Notes under the pieces: model-generated
Database searches by the model: none
What the model saw: the letters and a program-made list of their open reading frames with translations, nothing else
Told to the model about the DNA's origin: nothing
Position numbers and translations under genes: made by a program
Source: Hyphomicrobiales bacterium
GTDB lineage: Bacteria > Pseudomonadota > Alphaproteobacteria > Rhizobiales > Rhizobiaceae
Length of the DNA: 64,000 nt
Assembly (NCBI GenBank): GCA_900467685.1
Contig: UBQX01000010.1
Coordinates: 124,001-188,000, forward strand
Direction: 5' to 3'
Shown: positions 1 through 9,561 of the stretch, in pieces
How positions within the stretch are numbered: position 1 is the stretch's first letter
Layout: each line of letters opens with the position of its first letter

Positions 1-138
1 GTCTCGATAACAGCGCCGGCTTATCGTGCTGATAGAACGCGGCTCGATTCGTGGCGTGAAGATCTTACGGCGGTGGCGAAACGAATCGAATCCGAACTGT
101 TCGCGCGACTGGGGCCGGCGACGCGGTCCGTAACGTGA
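1..138 (+). CDS. C-terminal end of a protein cut by the window edge, possibly an IclR-type regulator
   Basis: A reading frame is open from the first base to a TGA at 136-138 and gives 45 residues. It begins with a short strand (ITAPAYR) followed by an amphipathic helix containing LDSWREDL and AVAKRIESEL. A strand followed by a helix is how the effector-binding domain of IclR regulators ends, but 45 residues are too few to be sure. Codon use matches the neighbouring genes. The family name is a guess; that this is the tail of a real gene is more likely. A 219-base gap, AT-rich around 240-300, separates it from the next gene. Confidence 0.45.
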   Translation, partial: VSITAPAYRADRTRLDSWREDLTAVAKRIESELFARLGPATRSVT

Positions 139-357
139 TGGCAATCGGGCAGGCAGAGAAAAGAACAACGCAGAAGCGTATGTCGGCGTAAGCTCTTCGA
201 CTTGGAATTGAATGCCGGTGTGAATTGGCTTTTGCCACGTTTATGATCTGATAATTTAGAAATTGATCGATTGACTTCTTCTATCGGAATGATGTCGATG
301 GTCGCTCTCATTTGGTAAAGTTCATCTGCTGGTGATGAGCCTAGTGAAAGGTATGTC

Positions 358-1116
358 TTGCGACAAGCGTTGTTCACAGAGCGAGATATCGCTGAATTGT
401 GGAAGGCGGGAGCCCGGTTCGAGCTCGAGTTCTCAGAGCTGAGGACCCAGTTCGATGTATTCCGCGCCCTCAAGAGGGTGACGGCCGATTTCGGCTGGCG
501 GGCCTTCATGGTCATGCGGATGCCTCGTGACCTCGAGGATATTACCCTTTCGGCGCTTTCCATCATCTGCAGCTGGCCGGCGGAACTCGTCACCCGCTAC
601 GACGAAAACAGCTTCCTCAAGCGCAGCCCCATCATGGCTCGCCTGAAGAAATCCGTGACGCCCTTCCGGTTCGACATGACGAATATTCCTGAAGGTGAGC
701 TGCAGGGGCCCGTCGAAAAGGCGGTCGAGCTTTTCACCAGTTTCAACATGGCCAGGGGCGTGTATTTTCCGGTTCATGATGTTCTGGGTAATCGCGCGGC
801 GGTCATGCTGTCCGGCGATCGCGAGCCTGCAGAGATCAACGAAATGCTGCAGTTGTCGATGATTTCGACGCTGCTCTACGAGCGGATCTCGCAGCTTCAA
901 TATGCCGATGAGAAACCCTCCGAGGACCTGAGCGAGCGCGAGGTGGAATGCCTGATCCTCACGTCAGCAGGCCGCACGAGCGCTGAAATTTCCGAGGTTC
1001 TGGGCGTTTCGGAGCACTCCGTGAACCACTACCTCAATCGTGCCGCCAAGAAGCTGGGCACGTCGAACCGTACCCAGGCCGTGGCCAAGGCACTGCGTAT
1101 CGGCCTCATTCGCTGA
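358..1116 (+). CDS. LuxR-family transcriptional regulator with an altered ligand pocket
   Basis: This 252-residue protein has an N-terminal autoinducer-binding-type domain (about residues 20-170) and a C-terminal LuxR helix-turn-helix starting at LSEREVECL (about residue 190) with the usual GRTSAEISEVLGVSEHSVN pattern. Of the residues that contact acyl-homoserine lactone in TraR, the Tyr61 and Pro71 equivalents are kept (TRY, SP). The Trp57, Asp70 and Trp85 equivalents appear to be Leu, Ser and Phe. No luxI-type synthase is present, so I infer a LuxR solo that may not bind a normal lactone. No in-frame ATG precedes residue 50. The start is TTG 358, six bases after a GAAAGG ribosome-binding site. 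The family call is secure; the signal is unknown. Confidence 0.85.
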   Translation: MRQALFTERDIAELWKAGARFELEFSELRTQFDVFRALKRVTADFGWRAFMVMRMPRDLEDITLSALSIICSWPAELVTRYDENSFLKRSPIMARLKKSVTPFRFDMTNIPEGELQGPVEKAVELFTSFNMARGVYFPVHDVLGNRAAVMLSGDREPAEINEMLQLSMISTLLYERISQLQYADEKPSEDLSEREVECLILTSAGRTSAEISEVLGVSEHSVNHYLNRAAKKLGTSNRTQAVAKALRIGLIR

Positions 1117-1226
1117 TTTTGCCGTATTTCAGAATTACGTGGATATCGACGTCCTGCTTGCGTTAAGGACGTTGGTAGGTTCCCTTGCGGCGCTTACATA
1201 GAGCGCCGCAATCATCGGAAGGTGCC

Positions 1227-2231
1227 ATGAGTTCAATCGATACCCCGCTGAAAGTCTCCATTGTCGCGCCATGCTACAATGAGGAAGAAGTGATCGAAGA
1301 ATTCGCCCGGCGTGGGCTTGCCGCCGGCCGTGCGGCCGCAGGAGACAGCTTCGAACTCGTTCTCGTCGATGACGGATCGCGGGATGCGACCTGGTCGAAA
1401 ATCGAGGAATTGTCCCGACAGAATCCGGAAATCGTTGGCGTGCGCCTGATGCGCAATCACGGTCATGAACTCGCCTCGACCGCCGGCATCGCCTCATCGC
1501 GGGGCGCTCGCATCCTGTTGATCGATGCCGATCTTCAGGATCCGCCGGAACTGCTGTCCGACATGATGGCGATCATGGATCGGGGCGCCGATGTCGTTTA
1601 CGGGCAGCGCGGCATCCGCAAGGGTGAGAGCTGGATGAAGCTGACCACGGCGGCGGTTTTCTATCGGCTGCTGCGCTGGCTTGCGAGCGTCGATATTCCC
1701 TCCGATACGGGCGATTTCCGCCTGATGACGCGCCGCGTCGCGGAGCTGCTCCTTTCCATGCCGGAGCGCGATCGTTTTCTGCGCGGCATGATCAGCTGGA
1801 TTGGCGGGCGCCAGGTCCCGATCGTCTACGAGCGCGATGAGCGTCACGCAGGCACGACGAAATATTCCTATTCCAAGCTCCTGCGCCTCGCGCTCGACGC
1901 CATTACCGGTTTTTCCGCACGGCCGCTGCGCATCGCCTCCTGGGCTGGCGTGATCACCGCCTTCATTGCCATGGCACTACTTGCCTATACGTTCTACAGC
2001 TTCGAGGCCGGCTGGGCCGTCACCGGCTGGTCGAGCACCATGGTCGCGATCACCGTGTTCAGCGCCGTCCAGTTGATCACGCTGGGCATTCTTGGCGAAT
2101 ATGTCGGGCGGCTCGTTCAGCAGAGCAAGGGACGGCCGCTCTTCATGGTCGATCGAATGGTGCGTGGCGGCGAAGACGTCCCGCCGCTCGACGCCTATGA
2201 CGTGCGGGCAAACCGCTGGGATATTCGCTGA
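1227..2231 (+). CDS. GT2 glycosyltransferase with two C-terminal membrane helices (DPM1/GtrB/ArnC type)
   Basis: The 334-residue protein starts at ATG 1227 behind GGAAGG (1217-1222). The GT-A domain shows VSIVAPCYNEEE near the N-terminus, VDDGSRDATW, and the metal-binding DADLQDPPE motif around residue 97. Two hydrophobic helices lie near residues 230-255 and 270-295, followed by a short cytoplasmic tail. This layout is that of enzymes that move a sugar from a nucleotide donor to polyprenyl phosphate at the inner membrane. The exact sugar and acceptor cannot be read from the sequence. It stands alone between the luxR-type gene and mrp. Confidence 0.9.
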   Translation: MSSIDTPLKVSIVAPCYNEEEVIEEFARRGLAAGRAAAGDSFELVLVDDGSRDATWSKIEELSRQNPEIVGVRLMRNHGHELASTAGIASSRGARILLIDADLQDPPELLSDMMAIMDRGADVVYGQRGIRKGESWMKLTTAAVFYRLLRWLASVDIPSDTGDFRLMTRRVAELLLSMPERDRFLRGMISWIGGRQVPIVYERDERHAGTTKYSYSKLLRLALDAITGFSARPLRIASWAGVITAFIAMALLAYTFYSFEAGWAVTGWSSTMVAITVFSAVQLITLGILGEYVGRLVQQSKGRPLFMVDRMVRGGEDVPPLDAYDVRANRWDIR

Positions 2232-2333
2232 ACCGGCGCCCTTCTTGCCCTCAGGCCGGACCTGTCCTAAATGAGGCCATGAAACGCGGCCTGCAAACAG
2301 GGCAGGCGCGCCAGTGATTGCAAGGAGAATGCG

Positions 2334-3470
2334 ATGTCGGCAGAACTTTCAGCCAAGGTCCTCGACAAGCTGAAGACCCTGCAAATGCCGGGTGCGGACA
2401 AGGACATTGTCAGCCTGGGTCTGGTGTCGGATGTCTTTGTCTCCCAGGGCAAGGCCTATTTCTCCATTTCCGTCCCGTCCGAGAGTGCAAACAGCCTTGA
2501 GCCTCTGCGCGAACAGGCGGCTGCGCTGGCCTCCTCGGTGCAGGGCATTGAAGCGGCAACGGTTGTCCTGACGGCCGATCGCAAGGCGGGCAGCCCGGCT
2601 TCCGCTTCGGCGCCGCAGGCGTCCCGCCCCACCCATGGCCATGCCCACGCCCAGCCTCGCACGGTCGCCAAACAGGCGATCCCCGGCATAGGCGCCATCG
2701 TTGCGGTCGCATCTGGTAAAGGTGGGGTCGGCAAGTCGACGACGGCGGTCAATCTGGCCCTTGCGCTTCAGGCCAACGGCCTGCGCGCCGCCGTGCTCGA
2801 CGCCGACATCTACGGTCCCTCTCTGCCGCGGCTGATGAAGATTTCCGGCCGTCCGCAGCAGATTGATGGCCGGATCCGCCCGATGGAAAATTACGGCATG
2901 AAGGTCATGTCGATGGGCTTCCTTGTGGATGAGGGAACGGCCATGATCTGGCGCGGCCCGATGATCCAGTCGGCCCTCCTGCAGATGCTGCGCGAAGTGG
3001 CCTGGGGCGATCTTGACGTGCTCATCATCGACATGCCGCCGGGCACGGGCGATGTGCAGCTCACGCTGGCCCAGCAGGCGGCCCTTGCCGGCGCCGTCAT
3101 CGTCTCCACCCCGCAGGATCTCGCGTTGATCGACGCCCGCAAGGCGGTCAACATGTTCAACAAGGTCGAGGTTCCGATCCTCGGCATCGTGGAGAACATG
3201 AGCCATTTCGTCTGCCCGAACTGCGGCACCAGCCATGACATATTCGGCCATGGCGGCGCCAGGGCCGAGGCTGACAAGATCGGCGCCCCCTTCCTCGGCG
3301 AAATCCCGCTCGACATGGAGATCCGCCTGAACTCCGACGCCGGCTCGCCCGTTGTGGTGAGCCACCCGGACGGCCCGCACGCGAAGGCCTATCGCGAGAT
3401 CGCCCGCAAGCTGTGGGACGGTATTGAAGGCCGTGCCGCGCCGGCGTTTCCGGACATCAGTTTCGAGTGA
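2334..3470 (+). CDS. mrp: Mrp/NBP35-family iron-sulfur cluster carrier ATPase
   Basis: The 378-residue cytosolic protein has an N-terminal MIP18/DUF59-type domain (about residues 5-80), a His- and Ala-rich linker, and a P-loop ATPase domain. The deviant Walker A motif ASGKGGVGKSTT begins near residue 126 and IIDMPPGTGD follows. A CPNC pair near residues 294-297 is the cluster-binding site at the dimer interface in this family. Mrp/ApbC proteins bind and pass on Fe-S clusters with ATP hydrolysis. The start follows AAGGAG with suitable spacing. The gene is complete and of usual length. Confidence 0.95.
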   Translation: MSAELSAKVLDKLKTLQMPGADKDIVSLGLVSDVFVSQGKAYFSISVPSESANSLEPLREQAAALASSVQGIEAATVVLTADRKAGSPASASAPQASRPTHGHAHAQPRTVAKQAIPGIGAIVAVASGKGGVGKSTTAVNLALALQANGLRAAVLDADIYGPSLPRLMKISGRPQQIDGRIRPMENYGMKVMSMGFLVDEGTAMIWRGPMIQSALLQMLREVAWGDLDVLIIDMPPGTGDVQLTLAQQAALAGAVIVSTPQDLALIDARKAVNMFNKVEVPILGIVENMSHFVCPNCGTSHDIFGHGGARAEADKIGAPFLGEIPLDMEIRLNSDAGSPVVVSHPDGPHAKAYREIARKLWDGIEGRAAPAFPDISFE

Positions 3471-3745
3471 TGGGGCTTGCCCAACATCCCCCATAGCGAC
3501 CGTACGCCACAGGCGTGCGTCATCGAAAAGCCGGATTTTAGTCAAATTTCTGCTTGGAATCTTAACCGGCCTGTGGTTTGAATGCAGCGCAGCAGGAGCA
3601 TTGCCAGGGTGAATATGAGACACCCTTTGTTCCGGCGGAATTGAAATGAACGTAAGGACAAATCCTTAGGACAGCGGACGCGGCTTTCGGGCCTGACGAC
3701 AACACCGCACACGACGTTTCAAATTGGCAGGGACAATCCCGTTTC

Positions 3746-4723
3746 ATGATCATGCTTTATCGCGCTGATGGCAGCGCACGGCCTCTTGCAGCCGCAGAGC
3801 CGATTGATGTCTGTCCGGACGACACCGTCTGGATCGATCTTCATTGCCCGACGCGCGATGAGGAAACGCTGGTCGAAAACCTGCTGGGCATTGCCGTGCC
3901 GACCCGCGACGAGCTGAAGGATATCGAGCCATCGAGCCGTCTCTATGCCGAAAACGGCGCCATCTACATGACTGCATCCGTTGTCTGGCGCGCCGAGAGC
4001 GAGCAGCCGGAACTGGTGGACGTCGGCTTCGTTCTCGCCAAGGATCGGCTGGTGACGATCCGCTATGCCGAGCCGAAGTCGATTGGCCTCTTCGTCGGCG
4101 CCTTCTCGCGCTGTGTTGACGGCCGCTGGTCCGGCATCAAGGTCCTCTCGCGGCTGCTTGAGACGATCAGCGACCGCAGCGCGGAAATCCTGGAAATGGC
4201 GGAACGCAAGGTTGACGTGATTTCGCGCCAGGTCTTTGCGGCCAATGCGCGCGCCGGCCAGCGGGGCAGAACCTTTCCGCATGCCATTCTGTTCAACATC
4301 GGCGAAGAGCAGCGGCTGGTTGCCAAGACGCGCGACAGCCTCGCCTCGCTCTATCGTCTCTTGACCTTCTTCTATGCCTTGCCGGTCCTGCAGGACGACA
4401 AGGAGATGCGCGAACTTTGCCGCACCATCACGCGGGATGTTCAGTCTTTGTCGGAGCACGCCAATTTCGTGTCCGGCAACATCACCTTCCTTCTTGATGC
4501 GTCGCTCGGCTTCATCAATCTCGAGCAGAACGCCATCATCAAGATTTTCTCCATCGCAAGTGTCGTCTTTCTGCCGCCGACGCTTGCCGCTTCCGTCTAC
4601 GGCATGAATTTCAAGGTTATGCCGGAGCTCGAATGGACCTTTGGCTATCCGTTCGCGTTGTGCCTGATGGTCGTGTCGGCAGTCGTTCCATTCTTCTTTT
4701 TCCGCTGGAAAGGGTGGCTCTGA
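3746..4723 (+). CDS. corA: CorA-family divalent metal ion transporter
   Basis: The 325-residue protein has a long soluble N-terminal domain and two C-terminal membrane helices. The CorA signature YGMN sits near residue 285, directly before the periplasmic loop MPELEW and the last helix. Homopentameric CorA channels carry Mg2+ (and Co2+ or Ni2+) down the membrane potential; the lineage here is close to the rhizobial magnesium transporters. ATG 3746 and an in-frame ATG 3752 are both possible starts, because the GGCAGGGA upstream is distant. The kup potassium transporter follows after 30 bases, so the two ion transporters are probably co-transcribed. Confidence 0.9.
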   Translation: MIMLYRADGSARPLAAAEPIDVCPDDTVWIDLHCPTRDEETLVENLLGIAVPTRDELKDIEPSSRLYAENGAIYMTASVVWRAESEQPELVDVGFVLAKDRLVTIRYAEPKSIGLFVGAFSRCVDGRWSGIKVLSRLLETISDRSAEILEMAERKVDVISRQVFAANARAGQRGRTFPHAILFNIGEEQRLVAKTRDSLASLYRLLTFFYALPVLQDDKEMRELCRTITRDVQSLSEHANFVSGNITFLLDASLGFINLEQNAIIKIFSIASVVFLPPTLAASVYGMNFKVMPELEWTFGYPFALCLMVVSAVVPFFFFRWKGWL

Positions 4724-4753
4724 GCGTCGCAGCTTGGAGCGTGAAGGTTCATC

Positions 4754-6655
4754 ATGAGCAATTCGGTTGAAAATGAAAATCAGGGCCCGGCCGGGCTGAA
4801 AAGCCTGCTGACGCTGGCGCTTGGCTCCGTCGGCGTCGTTTATGGCGACATCGGCACCAGCCCGCTCTACGCCTTCAAGGAGGCCTTGCGCCCGGTTTCG
4901 GCCGACGGTCTCGACCGGTTCGAAGTGATCGGCATCATCTCGCTGATGCTCTGGACACTGACGATCATCGTGACACTGAAATACGTGCTCTTCCTGCTTC
5001 GCGCCGACAACGGCGGCGAAGGCGGCACGCTGTCCCTGCTTGCCCTCTTGATGAAGACGGCCAACGGCCACGCGGCCATCCTCTTCTTCATGGGCATCGC
5101 CGGCTCGGCGCTCTTTCTCGGCGATGCGATGATCACGCCTGCGCTCTCGGTTTTGTCGGCGGTGGAAGGTCTGCAGCTTGTCACGCCCGAGATGAAGGAA
5201 TTCGTCCTCCCGCTGTCGCTGACGATCCTGGTGATTCTCTTCCTTGTCCAGTCACGCGGTACGGCCGCAGTGTCCGTCTTCTTCGGGCCGATTACGGCGC
5301 TCTGGTTCCTCGTCATGGGTCTCATCGGGCTCTATCATATCGCCGACGACCTATCGATTTTCATGGCGCTGAACCCCTATCACGCCGCCACCTTCCTCAT
5401 TCAGGAAAAGTGGCTCGGCATCGTGGTGCTTGGCGCGGTCTTCCTCACGGTGACCGGCGCTGAGGCGCTCTATGCCGACCTCGGTCACTTCGGTCGCCGG
5501 CCGATCCAGCTTGCCTGGTTCGGGCTCGTGTTTCCGGCCCTGATGTTCAACTATCTGGGGCAGGGCGCCTTCATTCTGAAGCACCCGGAAGCGGCGGAGA
5601 ACCCGTTCTTCCTGATGTTCCCGTCCTGGGCGCTTCTGCCGGTTGTCATTCTCGCGACGGCCGCCACCATCATCGCCAGCCAGGCCGTGATCACCGGCGC
5701 CTTCTCGCTGGTTCGCCAGGCCATCCACCTGAACTTCCTGCCGCGCATGGAAATCCAGCATACGTCGGAAACCCATACCGGCCAGATATTCCTGCCCGGC
5801 GTGAACCTGATCCTGATGATCGGCGTCGTCCTGCTCGTTCTCGGTTTCCGCAGTTCTGATGCGCTGGCGACCGCCTACGGCATCTCGGTCACGGGTGCGA
5901 TGACGATCACCACGATCATGGCCTTTGAATTCGTGCGCAAGCAATGGCACTGGAGCCTTGCGGCTGCGATCGCGGGCCTCCTGCCGCTTCTCGTGCTGGA
6001 ACTGATCTTCCTGGGCGCCAACCTCTTCAAGATCCACGATGGCGGCTATGTCCCGATCCTGATCGCCGGCGGCATCGTGGTGGTCATGTGGACCTGGCGC
6101 CGTGGTAGCCGCATCCTCGCCGAAAAGGCGAAGGCCAACAACATTCCGATCGACAAGTTCATCGAGATGGTGAGCCGCGAGAGCGACCATGCCCCGGCGA
6201 CCGTTCCGGGCACGGCGATCTTCCTGACCTCCGATCCCGGCTTCGCCCCGGCGACGCTGCTGCATAACATCAAGCACAATCACGTCCTGCATAAGCAGAA
6301 CATCATCCTGTCGGTGCGCACGGCCAACAAACCCTATGTGCCGGATGATATCCGCTACTCGCTGTCGCATCTGTCGGATCGGTTCACGAGCCTCGAAGTC
6401 CGCTTCGGCTTCATGGAAATGCCGGACATCACCAAGACGCTCGGCCGAATCCGCAAGGAGGGCATGAAGTTCGAGATCATGTCGACCTCATTCTATCTTG
6501 GCCGCCGGCAGTTGCTGGCAAGCCCGGATGGCGGCATGCCGCTCTGGCAGGACAAGTTGTTCATCGCGCTCGCGAATACCGCAACCCGGCCATCGGACTA
6601 CTTCCGCCTCCCGTCCAACCGGGTCGTCGAACTGGGTTCTCAGGTCGTCATCTGA
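4754..6655 (+). CDS. kup: Kup-family low-affinity potassium transporter
   Basis: This 633-residue inner-membrane protein has the full Kup/HAK/KT layout: about twelve membrane helices in the first 440 residues, opening with the family motif [15 protein letters not shown] near residue 30, and a C-terminal cytoplasmic domain of about 190 residues. Kup proteins take up K+ with protons. The start is ATG 4754 after GAAGG. Length is normal for the family and no residues look damaged. It lies 30 bases behind corA and is followed by a GC-rich hairpin. Confidence 0.95.
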   Translation: MSNSVENENQGPAGLKSLLTLALGSVGVVYGDIGTSPLYAFKEALRPVSADGLDRFEVIGIISLMLWTLTIIVTLKYVLFLLRADNGGEGGTLSLLALLMKTANGHAAILFFMGIAGSALFLGDAMITPALSVLSAVEGLQLVTPEMKEFVLPLSLTILVILFLVQSRGTAAVSVFFGPITALWFLVMGLIGLYHIADDLSIFMALNPYHAATFLIQEKWLGIVVLGAVFLTVTGAEALYADLGHFGRRPIQLAWFGLVFPALMFNYLGQGAFILKHPEAAENPFFLMFPSWALLPVVILATAATIIASQAVITGAFSLVRQAIHLNFLPRMEIQHTSETHTGQIFLPGVNLILMIGVVLLVLGFRSSDALATAYGISVTGAMTITTIMAFEFVRKQWHWSLAAAIAGLLPLLVLELIFLGANLFKIHDGGYVPILIAGGIVVVMWTWRRGSRILAEKAKANNIPIDKFIEMVSRESDHAPATVPGTAIFLTSDPGFAPATLLHNIKHNHVLHKQNIILSVRTANKPYVPDDIRYSLSHLSDRFTSLEVRFGFMEMPDITKTLGRIRKEGMKFEIMSTSFYLGRRQLLASPDGGMPLWQDKLFIALANTATRPSDYFRLPSNRVVELGSQVVI

Positions 6656-6670
6656 CGCGTGCATCGTGCT

Positions 6671-6703
6671 GGGTCCGGGCGCGCAACCATGCGCCTCGGG
6701 CCC
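6671..6703 (+). terminator. GC-rich hairpin downstream of kup, possible terminator
   Basis: The arms GGGTCCGGGCGC (6671-6682) and GCGCCTCGGGCCC (6691-6703) pair over 12 base pairs with two G-T pairs and one bulge around an 8-base loop. It starts 16 bases after the kup stop. There is no T-run, so it may slow or end transcription only in part, or may act as a leader structure for the next gene. Confidence 0.4.
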
Positions 6704-6727
6704 GTTAACCAAGTATCAAGGTTAATA

Positions 6728-7948
6728 ATGCATTTTCATCTGCATCGAAGAATGCAGTTTGGAGTTGCGTGCGTGCGTAGGAATGCGATTGCGCTGGGCG
6801 CCAGCGGCTTTGTGAACCGCAAGATAGTGACGATTGCCGCCCTCGGCCTTGCCGCCCACATGGCGCTGCCCAGCGAAACGGGGCGATCCGACATTGCAGC
6901 CTATCTGGCAGGCTTGAACAACGGCGGCGCGAACATGCTGCTGACGCGTTCTCCCGCCGGCTCGATCCAGCAGGCCGATGTCGTGTTCAAAGATCCGATG
7001 AAGACCAGTGCCATCGCCGCAGGCGGCGGCCTGTCCATGCCGGACGGGACCAAGGTGGCATTGCGCGAGGAAGCCAAGGGCGAGGGCGGAACGCCTGACG
7101 AGGCCCGCGTGACCCGCAGCCTGAAAAAGTCCCGCATTCTGGCCATCATCCCGGTCGCGCCGCCCAAGGCCTTCACCGCCGGTTCGATCCTCGACCGCAC
7201 CAGCTTCAACTTCGCGCCGCTGACAAAGCTCGACAAGGAGCTTGCGTTCGTGAAGCCGAAGATCAACGGCAAGGAATTGCAGATCGCCGGCACCTTCTAT
7301 GTAAAGAAGGCACCGCAGGCGGTCGACCAGACTGTCCCGACGGAGATTGCCAGCCTCGTCAACAATAGTCGCGCGGATGTTCTTGCAACGGCCTATGCCA
7401 GCGCCGGACCCGATTATGCGCGTGTCTCGCCCTTCGATTCGATCCTGAACAAGAACGCTGATGACGGGCGCTTCATCCCGGAAATCGGGCCGAAGGACCA
7501 CGCATGGGCGGCCACGCCGCTGCCGCCGGTCGTCTTCACCGCGGAAGAGCAGGATTGCCTCACGCGTGGCATCTATTTCGAAGCCCGCGGAGAGGAGATC
7601 AGGGGACAGGCAGCCGTCGCCCAGGTCATCCTCAATCGTGTCCGAAATCCGGCCTATCCCAAGACGATCTGCGGCGTCGTCTACCAGAATGAGGACTGGA
7701 AGAACCGCTGCCAGTTTTCCTTTGCCTGCGACAATTTCCTCGACCGTATCCTGAACCGCGACAGCTGGCAGGTCGCCAAGGATGTCGCCATGGCTGTGAC
7801 CGCCGGCAAGGTCTGGCTGCCTGAAGTGGGCTCCGCAACGCATTATCACGCGACCTATGTCCATCCCGCCTGGGCACGCTCCATGCAGCGCGTCGCTCGC
7901 ATCGGGGATCACATCTTCTATCGCACCCGCTATGGCGGCTGGAGTTGA
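6728..7948 (+). CDS. SleB-type cell wall hydrolase with signal-anchor region
   Basis: The protein (406 residues from ATG 6728) has a hydrophobic stretch near the N-terminus, a long low-complexity middle part, and a C-terminal SleB/hydrolase_2 domain over the last 140 residues. That domain begins at the TAEEQDCLTRGIYFEARGE segment, whose catalytic glutamate is in the EARGE motif, and ends with a His-rich THYHATYVHP. Such enzymes cut peptidoglycan. The start is uncertain: ATG 6728 follows CAAGG, but a GTG near 6770 would place the hydrophobic segment closer to the N-terminus. It stands as a single gene between kup and the ATP synthase operon. Confidence 0.85.
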   Translation: MHFHLHRRMQFGVACVRRNAIALGASGFVNRKIVTIAALGLAAHMALPSETGRSDIAAYLAGLNNGGANMLLTRSPAGSIQQADVVFKDPMKTSAIAAGGGLSMPDGTKVALREEAKGEGGTPDEARVTRSLKKSRILAIIPVAPPKAFTAGSILDRTSFNFAPLTKLDKELAFVKPKINGKELQIAGTFYVKKAPQAVDQTVPTEIASLVNNSRADVLATAYASAGPDYARVSPFDSILNKNADDGRFIPEIGPKDHAWAATPLPPVVFTAEEQDCLTRGIYFEARGEEIRGQAAVAQVILNRVRNPAYPKTICGVVYQNEDWKNRCQFSFACDNFLDRILNRDSWQVAKDVAMAVTAGKVWLPEVGSATHYHATYVHPAWARSMQRVARIGDHIFYRTRYGGWS

Positions 7949-7955
7949 GGCCTTG

Positions 7956-7977
7956 GGCCGCTCTTCTGCGGCCTTTT
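7956..7977 (+). terminator. Rho-independent terminator after the cell wall hydrolase gene
   Basis: GGCCGC (7956-7961) and GCGGCC (7968-7973) form a perfect six-pair stem around TCTTCT and are followed by TTTT. The hairpin begins seven bases after the stop codon. Confidence 0.8.
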
Positions 7978-8039
7978 GACCCCTTCTGTGCAGGTGAATC
8001 GGGATAACTTTCGTCTCACATTTGCAACCTTTTGATTTT

Positions 8040-8058
8040 CTTAAAGAAACTCTTTAAG
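8040..8058. promoter_or_regulatory. Perfect inverted repeat upstream of the ATP synthase promoter
   Basis: CTTAAAGA (8040-8047) and TCTTTAAG (8051-8058) are perfect inverse copies separated by AAC. The site ends 18 bases before the -35 element of the atp promoter, where activators commonly bind. No regulator can be named. Confidence 0.4.
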
Positions 8059-8076
8059 ACTTCATCACCTGTCAGC

Positions 8077-8105
8077 CTTGACTAGACGGGTTCACAAAAC
8101 TATGT
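8077..8105 (+). promoter_or_regulatory. Housekeeping promoter of the atpIBEF'F operon
   Basis: CTTGAC (8077-8082), a 17-base spacer and CTATGT (8100-8105) match the rhizobial housekeeping consensus CTTGAC-N17-CTATAT at 11 of 12 positions. It lies about 100 bases before atpI, in the only sizeable gap upstream of the operon. Confidence 0.75.
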
Positions 8106-8208
8106 TGCGCGCGAATTGAGGAACGGGCCATAACGGCGCCGCAAAACTGCCGTGATGGCGCGAACCGTGAGAGGTTCGCATCCGACCGGACCGTGGAGGG
8201 GCGCAGGA

Positions 8209-8544
8209 ATGGAAGACGGGGACGACGGTCTGGACAGGCGCCTGAACGATCTGGGCGAGCGCCTCGCGGAGCGAAAGACGGCCGCTGACAGGGCAGGGGA
8301 CAAGGCCAGGGGCGCTGACAAAAGCGCGTATTCCCAGGCGATCAAGGTTTCCAGCGAGTTCATTGCGGGCATCGTCGCGGGCGCGCTGATCGGCTACCTC
8401 ATCGACACGCTGGCCGGAACCGGGCCTTGGGGGTTGGTTATCTTCCTTCTGCTCGGTTTTTGTGCGGCGGTGCTGAATGTAATGCGCGCGCTCGGCAAGG
8501 TGGCGACACCGCAGCCTCGCAAGCCCGATGACGACAGGACGTGA
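8209..8544 (+). CDS. atpI: F0F1 ATP synthase subunit I (AtpI)
   Basis: This 111-residue protein has a charged N-terminal segment of about 50 residues and two membrane helices (FIAGIVAGALIGYL and GLVIFLLLGFCAAVL). AtpI helps assemble the c-ring and is the usual first gene of ATP synthase membrane-sector operons. The start ATG 8209 (MEDGDD) is chosen because a GGAGGGGCGCAGGA tract lies just upstream; an in-frame ATG at 8152 is less likely. It is the first gene after the promoter at 8077-8105 and is followed by atpB after 84 bases. Confidence 0.85.
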   Translation: MEDGDDGLDRRLNDLGERLAERKTAADRAGDKARGADKSAYSQAIKVSSEFIAGIVAGALIGYLIDTLAGTGPWGLVIFLLLGFCAAVLNVMRALGKVATPQPRKPDDDRT

Positions 8545-8628
8545 ACTGTCCGGGCTTCATGCTCGCGGCAATGATGATGGAAAGACGCGGTCCCGAACGG
8601 ACCGCGACAGAACGAAAGAGACTTAACT

Positions 8629-9390
8629 GTGTCTGCAGCTGACAAGGTTGATCCGATCCACCAGTTCCAACTCACGGAACTCTTTCACATCGAATTTGGC
8701 GGGGTGAACCTGTCGTTCACCAATTCGTCGCTTTTCATGGTGGTTACGGCCGTTGTAGCCGCAGCGTTTCTCTATTTTGCCACGTCCAGCCGCGCTCTGG
8801 TTCCGGGCCGTGGGCAGTCCGTGGCCGAGATGAGCTACGATTTCGTCGCCAACATGCTGCGCGATGGCGCCGGCAGCCATGGCATGAAGTTCTTCCCGCT
8901 GGTCTTCTCGCTGTTCATGTTCGTACTGGTTGCCAACCTGCTCGGCATGGTGCCCTACTTCTTCACGATCACTAGCCATATCATCGTGACCTTCGCCCTG
9001 GCGCTGCTCGTCATTGGCGTTGTCGTTGTCTACGGTTTCTACAAGCACGGCCTGCACTTCCTGAACGTCTTCGTTCCGAGCGGCATTCCGATCGTCATCC
9101 TGCCGCTGGTCGTGGCCATTGAAGTGATCTCGTTCCTGTCCCGCCCGATCAGCCTTTCTGTTCGTCTCTTTGCCAACATGCTGGCAGGTCACATCACGCT
9201 GAAGGTGTTCGCGGGCTTCGTCGTCTCGCTCGGTTCGCTTGGCGCCATTGGCGTCGCCGGCGCGGTTCTGCCGCTGCTGATGGCCGTGGCGCTGACCGGT
9301 CTCGAATTCCTTGTCGCGTTCCTCCAGGCCTATGTCTTTGCGGTGCTGACCTGCATGTACCTCAACGACGCCCTGCATCCGGGACACTGA
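8629..9390 (+). CDS. atpB: F0F1 ATP synthase subunit a (AtpB)
   Basis: The 253-residue subunit a forms the proton half-channels beside the c-ring. It has five to six membrane helices. The essential arginine is in the segment [14 protein letters not shown], and the last helix [14 protein letters not shown] is conserved. The start codon is GTG 8629 with GAAAGAG eleven bases upstream; the N-terminus DPIHQFQL is typical of rhizobial AtpB. Length is normal. Confidence 0.95.
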   Translation: MSAADKVDPIHQFQLTELFHIEFGGVNLSFTNSSLFMVVTAVVAAAFLYFATSSRALVPGRGQSVAEMSYDFVANMLRDGAGSHGMKFFPLVFSLFMFVLVANLLGMVPYFFTITSHIIVTFALALLVIGVVVVYGFYKHGLHFLNVFVPSGIPIVILPLVVAIEVISFLSRPISLSVRLFANMLAGHITLKVFAGFVVSLGSLGAIGVAGAVLPLLMAVALTGLEFLVAFLQAYVFAVLTCMYLNDALHPGH

Positions 9391-9503
9391 TGCATGTCGC
9401 GCGGAACTGTGGAACAGTTTCGCATCCGATGACGTGCAGCAAAAAGGGAATTTAAATCTTGGCGCAAATCTTATGGATCGCGACAAGCTTTAAGAAAAAA
9501 CGT

Positions 9504-9522
9504 TGACGCCAAAACGGCGTCA
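9504..9522. promoter_or_regulatory. Inverted repeat in the atpB-atpE gap
   Basis: TGACGCC (9504-9510) and GGCGTCA (9516-9522) are exact inverse copies around AAAAC. The hairpin sits 39 bases before atpE inside a 171-base gap that is long for an operon. It has no T-run downstream, so an RNA-stability or processing role is more likely than termination. Confidence 0.35.
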
Positions 9523-9561
9523 GTCTAAAGCCGCAACAAAACTATTTCTAAGGAGTAGAAA

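Noticed and set aside
3503-3515. ACGCC-ACA-GGCGT hairpin after mrp
   Set aside because: Only five pairs and no T-run, so it is too weak to call a terminator.
2349-3623. Long minus-strand open frame over mrp
   Set aside because: It mirrors the codons of mrp and has many His, Asp and Arg in disordered runs, as expected for antisense frames in GC-rich genes.
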